Source of the DNA: Boswellia sacra
Lineage: Eukaryota; Streptophyta; Magnoliopsida; Sapindales; Burseraceae
Length of the DNA: 64,000 nt
Assembly (NCBI GenBank): GCA_013180625.2
Contig: SNVD02016154.1
Coordinates: 62,001-126,000, forward strand
Direction of reading: 5' to 3'
This document shows positions 60,101 to 64,000 of this stretch, in pieces. Made by a program: the position numbers and the translations under genes. Under the pieces are notes generated by a model. The model worked only from the letters and a program-made list of their open reading frames with translations, was not told the origin of the DNA and searched no databases. How positions within the stretch are numbered: position 1 is the first letter of the stretch; each line of letters opens with the position of its first letter.

Positions 60101-63100
60101 TTGTCATCGTATATTACTATTATCTTTCTTCAGCTTTATTTTGGACTTGGATCTCAATGCAAATGATTTATCTAGGGAGTTATTTTGAGACATTGACTAA
60201 ATGGAATTCATCTGGTTACAATGTGTGCCTACTTCTTTTAACTTGTATATTTTTCTGACGCAATGTTATCTTGATAGATGTGATACTGTGGTTTGAGTCA
60301 TTTTCATTTTTTTCACTGTACGGCTTTTTTGTTTCAAATATCAGCATTGTAGTTTGAGAAAATGCAAAACAATGCTTAAATAATGTTATATAGAGTTTTA
60401 AAGAATCAAATATTCATCTGAATCACAAAAATGTCTCTGGCTAGGTGCAAGTGTTGAATCCTAAAGGCATGGGTATTCGTTTTCAAGCTTCTTGCAATAT
60501 TTTTTTAATTCTGTATTATCTTTTTTAATCAGTTAGGGATACGTATCATAAACTAAACCACACATTAGAAACAAACCAAACCACAAGGAGGCAGTGTTTA
60601 TTTATTTAATCATATCTTGATTTATTATCTGTGCATCTTGCAGTTGGTAGTTTCTGCAAGGCTATTGAGCTTGGTGTGCCTAGTTCCAACTGGATGTAGT
60701 GGCATGTGCTGTAATAAAAGGAACGCATAGTATGAGTGACTGATTTTTTAAAGATGAAACTAGAAAGTTCATCCATGGTTTATCTCAAATATAACATAGG
60801 AAGTTAAACACCTATTCTATAAGTTGACTATTTGGTGCCCCAAATTTAAAGTATATCATTATAATCATGTGCTAAATGTTTTGTTTTAAAATTTCATTGC
60901 ATATAGAACTTTGACTGCTTAACTGATTCTTCTCCAAATAAACATATATATATATATATATGTTCCAATTCAGTGTTTCCAACTGCAGTGGTGTATTGAA
61001 AATGTTTTAATGACATTTATCTCGCTTCGTTTGCATGAATTCTGATAATTCTTTCTCAGGTCAACATCAGAAGCATTGATGAAGCCGCAGTGATTGGTGC
61101 TGCTTTGTCTTTGTCATCTTCAGCTTTTGTTCTGCAGGTTTTTTCCTTTTTATAAACATAAGCATTTCTATTATTATTTACTTTTTTCCAATCAAAAGGA
61201 TGTCTCTTCTTCCATTTGCTGGTATTACCATAGGATTGTGCTTTGTTTAGGTTTTCTGATATATTTCAGTTGACAAGATGGACAGATAAGCAATAAATTG
61301 TATCAGTATGGTTAGGTTGAAGCTTATGTTAGGAAGAGGGTTTTGGTTTTGCAATTCTAGGTGAGGAATGACTAGGAAAATTGGTTATATTTTGTGTTTT
61401 TACAATCAATTAAAGCAAGAGAACATGAACTGATGAGAGAAAACAGGATACTTTGCAGTCTCTTTGGTAAAGGTACTTTCAAATGTTTGTCTATGTACTA
61501 CCTGATCAGCGGTCATGCATCCAAACTTCCTGGCTGGTATCATATGTGGTTCTAGTGAAATATATTCTCCCTTCCCCCTACTTTCCTTTTCATCTTCAAA
61601 TTGTGTTTCTAGGGCCTGTAAATGCTCTTCCTAACAATATACTAACAATAGATGGGAACAGAGAAAATTGCTATTCTCTTGTTCTTGATTTGATTATAAA
61701 TACCAATATATTTGCTATATATTGTGTCTGAGATATGTGCTAATTGTACTGGATTGAGCATTGTAGAGCTTATCAAGCATAATATATAGCTTCTTGCAGA
61801 GAAGGGTGAGCTCCCAACAAAATTTGGGTCAGCAACTTTGGGAATACTTCTATTACAGGTTCTATTGAATACTCATGCTTCATTGCTTTTTTATTGTCTA
61901 GTTAATATACATTCATAATGCTATTATGTTATCCCATTATTTTTCCTTATGGACTTATTAGTGTCATTATGCAAAGTAGACATCAAAGATATGTGTAAAT
62001 GACTCTTTCGGATCCCCACTGATTGGTATGTGCAGGACATAGCAGTTGTACCTCTGTTAGTCATACTTCCAGTCTTAGAGGGCCAGGTATTTGAAAGAAT
62101 TCCCACCCAAAATCTACATGCTTTTATGATTTTAGCATCTTTTTAATTTGGTATAGAGAAATTCACTCTACCATCTAATACCAAAAATGAGTTTATTGAC
62201 ACTACTTTTATTTGATTGTTTTCCTGGAATACTTAGATGAACATAAATTATGTTTCTATAAAAAGAAAAAAATTTTGTAGTACTGCATGATAAAATTCAA
62301 ATGCTCTTCTTTTAACATAATCTTCTGTTTCATTGTTGGTAATTTAAGATTGGACTGATTCTTAATTCAATAGAAAATTGAAAAGTTTCTTTGTTGTAAA
62401 TTATATGCAATTAACAAAAGTAAATTTTGTAGGGTTACGTTGTAGTCTTCTGGAGTAGAAATTTTGTAGGGTTTATGAATCTCGTTAGTCTTCTAGAGCA
62501 TGATTAAATTGTAGCACACTGAGACAAAGCCAGTACTTTAATTCTAGATCATGATTAAACTGTCGCATACCGAGACAAAGCTAGTAATGATTTTCATTTT
62601 TCAAATAAAACTCCATTCTTCTTCCATGTCCTATATTTATCTCTAAAGCATTGATAATAAAGTTCATATAGAAGTTTTTGTGAGGGTAATTTATAAAAGC
62701 TCCCGTGAGGTTTGTGGTAATAACAGATAGATGAAAAGTTTGTTAAAAATAACACGAACCTCTTTTTATTCTTGTAGACTGCCACCGAATGATGTAGATT
62801 TAATACTGCACTAGGATTTAAATTTGCAGTAAGGGAAGATGATAGTGATAAGATGATTTAAGGATATTTTAATAATTTCTCAATTGATTCTAGTGGTACA
62901 AGAGGATGTCTGTGTTATTTTTCCGAGCTTTTTTTTTTTTTTTTTTTTAATTTCTCCGAATATCAGAAAATGTGAGGTTTCTGTAATTCTCCCAAGTTCA
63001 TTATTCCAGGTATGTGTTATAATCAAATAATACTGTCACATTTATCTTACTTTCATCTGTTGAATTGTTTTTCATTTGAGATGCTTTTTAGTATACATTG

Positions 63101-63759
63101 AGCTGGGAATAGGCTTTTAGGTACTGGAGGGTGCAAGACAAGTTACCTGGAATAAGCACATATTGGGGAACTGATTTATGGCGGAATTGTTTTACTACCC
63201 TTTTCATTGACTGTGTTTTTTTAATATTTTTGCAGAATCTAGTTGAGGAAAGTATTTGGCCAATGCTTGCTCAAGAGAGTTTAAAAGCTTTAGCTGGACT
63301 AGGACTGCTTTCTTTGGGAGGAAAATATCTTCTTAGACGTGTTTTTGAGGTGTTCAATTTTTTTTCTTTTTCCCTGATGAAATTCTATTTGAGATTTTTA
63401 TTTATTGTTGACACTAACCAAACCTTGTCTAATTTAGGTTGTTGCAGAAGCTAGGAGCACAGAAGCTTTTGTTGCTCTTTGCCTTCTAACTGTTGCAGGG
63501 ACTTCACTGCTTACCCAGAAGCTGGGATTTAGTGATACGGTTGCAACTCTCATAAATGATAGAAAATGATTTTCGCTGATAGTTTTAAGTTCATGCTGTA
63601 ACTGGACTTGTTTTAATGTTGCAGCTTGGAGCCTTTTTAGCTGGGGCTCTCTTAGCCGAAACCAATTTCCGGACACAGATCGAAGCTGATATAAGGCCAT
63701 TTAGAGGCTTGCTTCTCGGGTTATTTTTTGTGACTACAGGGACCTCCGTTGATATGGAG
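57148..63759 (+). CDS. KEA3: Chloroplast K+/H+ antiporter KEA3-type, 5' part
   Basis: Eleven coding exons, all phase 0 with GT-AG borders: 57148-57183, 57977-58354, 58573-58674, 58891-58971, 59959-60060, 61060-61137, 61790-61858, 62036-62086, 63236-63349, 63438-63539 and 63625-63759. They give 416 residues; the gene runs off the right edge. Residues 1 to about 95 look like a transit peptide. From about 110 the CPA2 Na+/H+ exchanger fold follows, with FFAGIVLNQLGI, LFEMGLELS, SSSAFVLQ, a conserved Asp283 in DIAVVPLLVILP, and GAFLAGALLAETNF. KEA3 in Arabidopsis is a thylakoid K+/H+ antiporter that speeds relaxation of photoprotection when light drops. The regulatory TrkA-N/RCK domain expected at the C-terminus would lie outside the window. 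Confidence 0.93.
60946..60962. repeat. (TA)n microsatellite in KEA3 intron
   Basis: Short ATATAT run inside the intron between the fifth and sixth coding exons. Confidence 0.8.
62491..62592 (+). repeat. Tandem repeat, period about 51, in KEA3 intron
   Basis: Two imperfect units starting TTCTAGAGCATGATTAAA (62491) and TTCTAGATCATGATTAAA (62542), each ending in GAGACAAAGC-AGTA-type sequence. It lies in the intron between the eighth and ninth coding exons. Confidence 0.85.
62682..62995. mobile_element. Possible MITE in KEA3 intron
   Basis: The left end GAGGGTAATTTATAAAAGC and the right end, read in complement (TGGGAGAATTACAGAAACC), are imperfect inverted repeats; both continue with CTC/GTGAGG words. 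A T-run (62931-62949) lies within. A target duplication is not clear, so the call is tentative. Confidence 0.4.
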
Positions 63760-64000
63760 GTACTATAATTCTTTCAAATACTTTGATTCTTAGTTATTTC
63801 ATCATCCCAAAAAGGGGGGAAAAAGAAGATGCGCATCATGCCGAATTATGTTGGTATTGTTCCCTGGATCTATGTTACAAAGGAACATGAGACTTTTCCT
63901 TTGGGTTTTGATATGACTAATAGATAAATGTATGACCACTTTTAAAGTAGCATATTCACTTATGATTCTGTTCTGTATTTTGTTTTATATTTTCATTTGT

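Noticed and set aside
59872..60258. 128-codon ORF as an independent gene
   Set aside because: It contains a KEA3 exon (59959-60060) and reads into intron on both sides.
1..64000. tRNA, rRNA or snoRNA genes
   Set aside because: No cloverleaf with A and B boxes or rRNA-like stretch was recognised by eye; the tRNA-related words are viral primer sites.

Overview
This is nuclear DNA of a flowering plant, most likely a woody eudicot. The evidence is spliced GT-AG genes for a plastid methionine sulfoxide reductase, a 20S proteasome subunit and a chloroplast K+/H+ antiporter, together with an AT-rich background and typical plant transposons. The general feel is Citrus-like, but that is only an impression; nothing in the sequence proves the species.

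Positions 1-22788 are an array of decayed endogenous pararetrovirus copies (Caulimoviridae, Florendovirus/Petuvirus-like). Four copies alternate in orientation: A (1-2425, minus, truncated), B (2424-10263, plus, a full unit with terminal duplication), C (10264-19177, minus, longer than one genome) and D (19201-22745, plus, truncated). The gene order is leader with tRNA-Met primer site, movement protein, coat protein with zinc knuckle, aspartic protease, reverse transcriptase and RNase H, then a second ORF of unknown function. Every copy carries stops, frameshifts or deletions, so none is intact. B and C form an inverted repeat with arms of more than 7.5 kb and almost no spacer.

Positions 22788-36800 are nested transposons. 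Two inverted copies of a long LTR-like element (22795-25062 minus; 30187-33667 plus) flank a direct segmental duplication (25063-27140 and 29926-34760). Each duplicate serves as the empty site for insertions in the other: a hAT MITE (25358-26007), a 1.9 kb MULE-type foldback element full of GACACTCGA-type repeats (28002-29916), and the LTR-like element itself. Positions 34780-40500 are AT-rich intergenic DNA with faint direct repeats.

Positions 40800-64000 are gene-rich: an RMD5-type GID/CTLH E3 ligase subunit (minus), a hAT-like MITE, a plastid MSRB1-type gene, PAC1 (20S alpha-3 subunit) with a 5'UTR intron, and the first eleven coding exons of a KEA3-type antiporter that runs off the right edge. 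The MSRB1 locus underwent an internal tandem duplication: the only intact exon 1 lies in the left copy and the only full exons 2-3 in the right copy, so the working gene appears to splice across the duplication. These genes are neighbours without evident shared regulation. MSRB1 and KEA3 products both act in the chloroplast.
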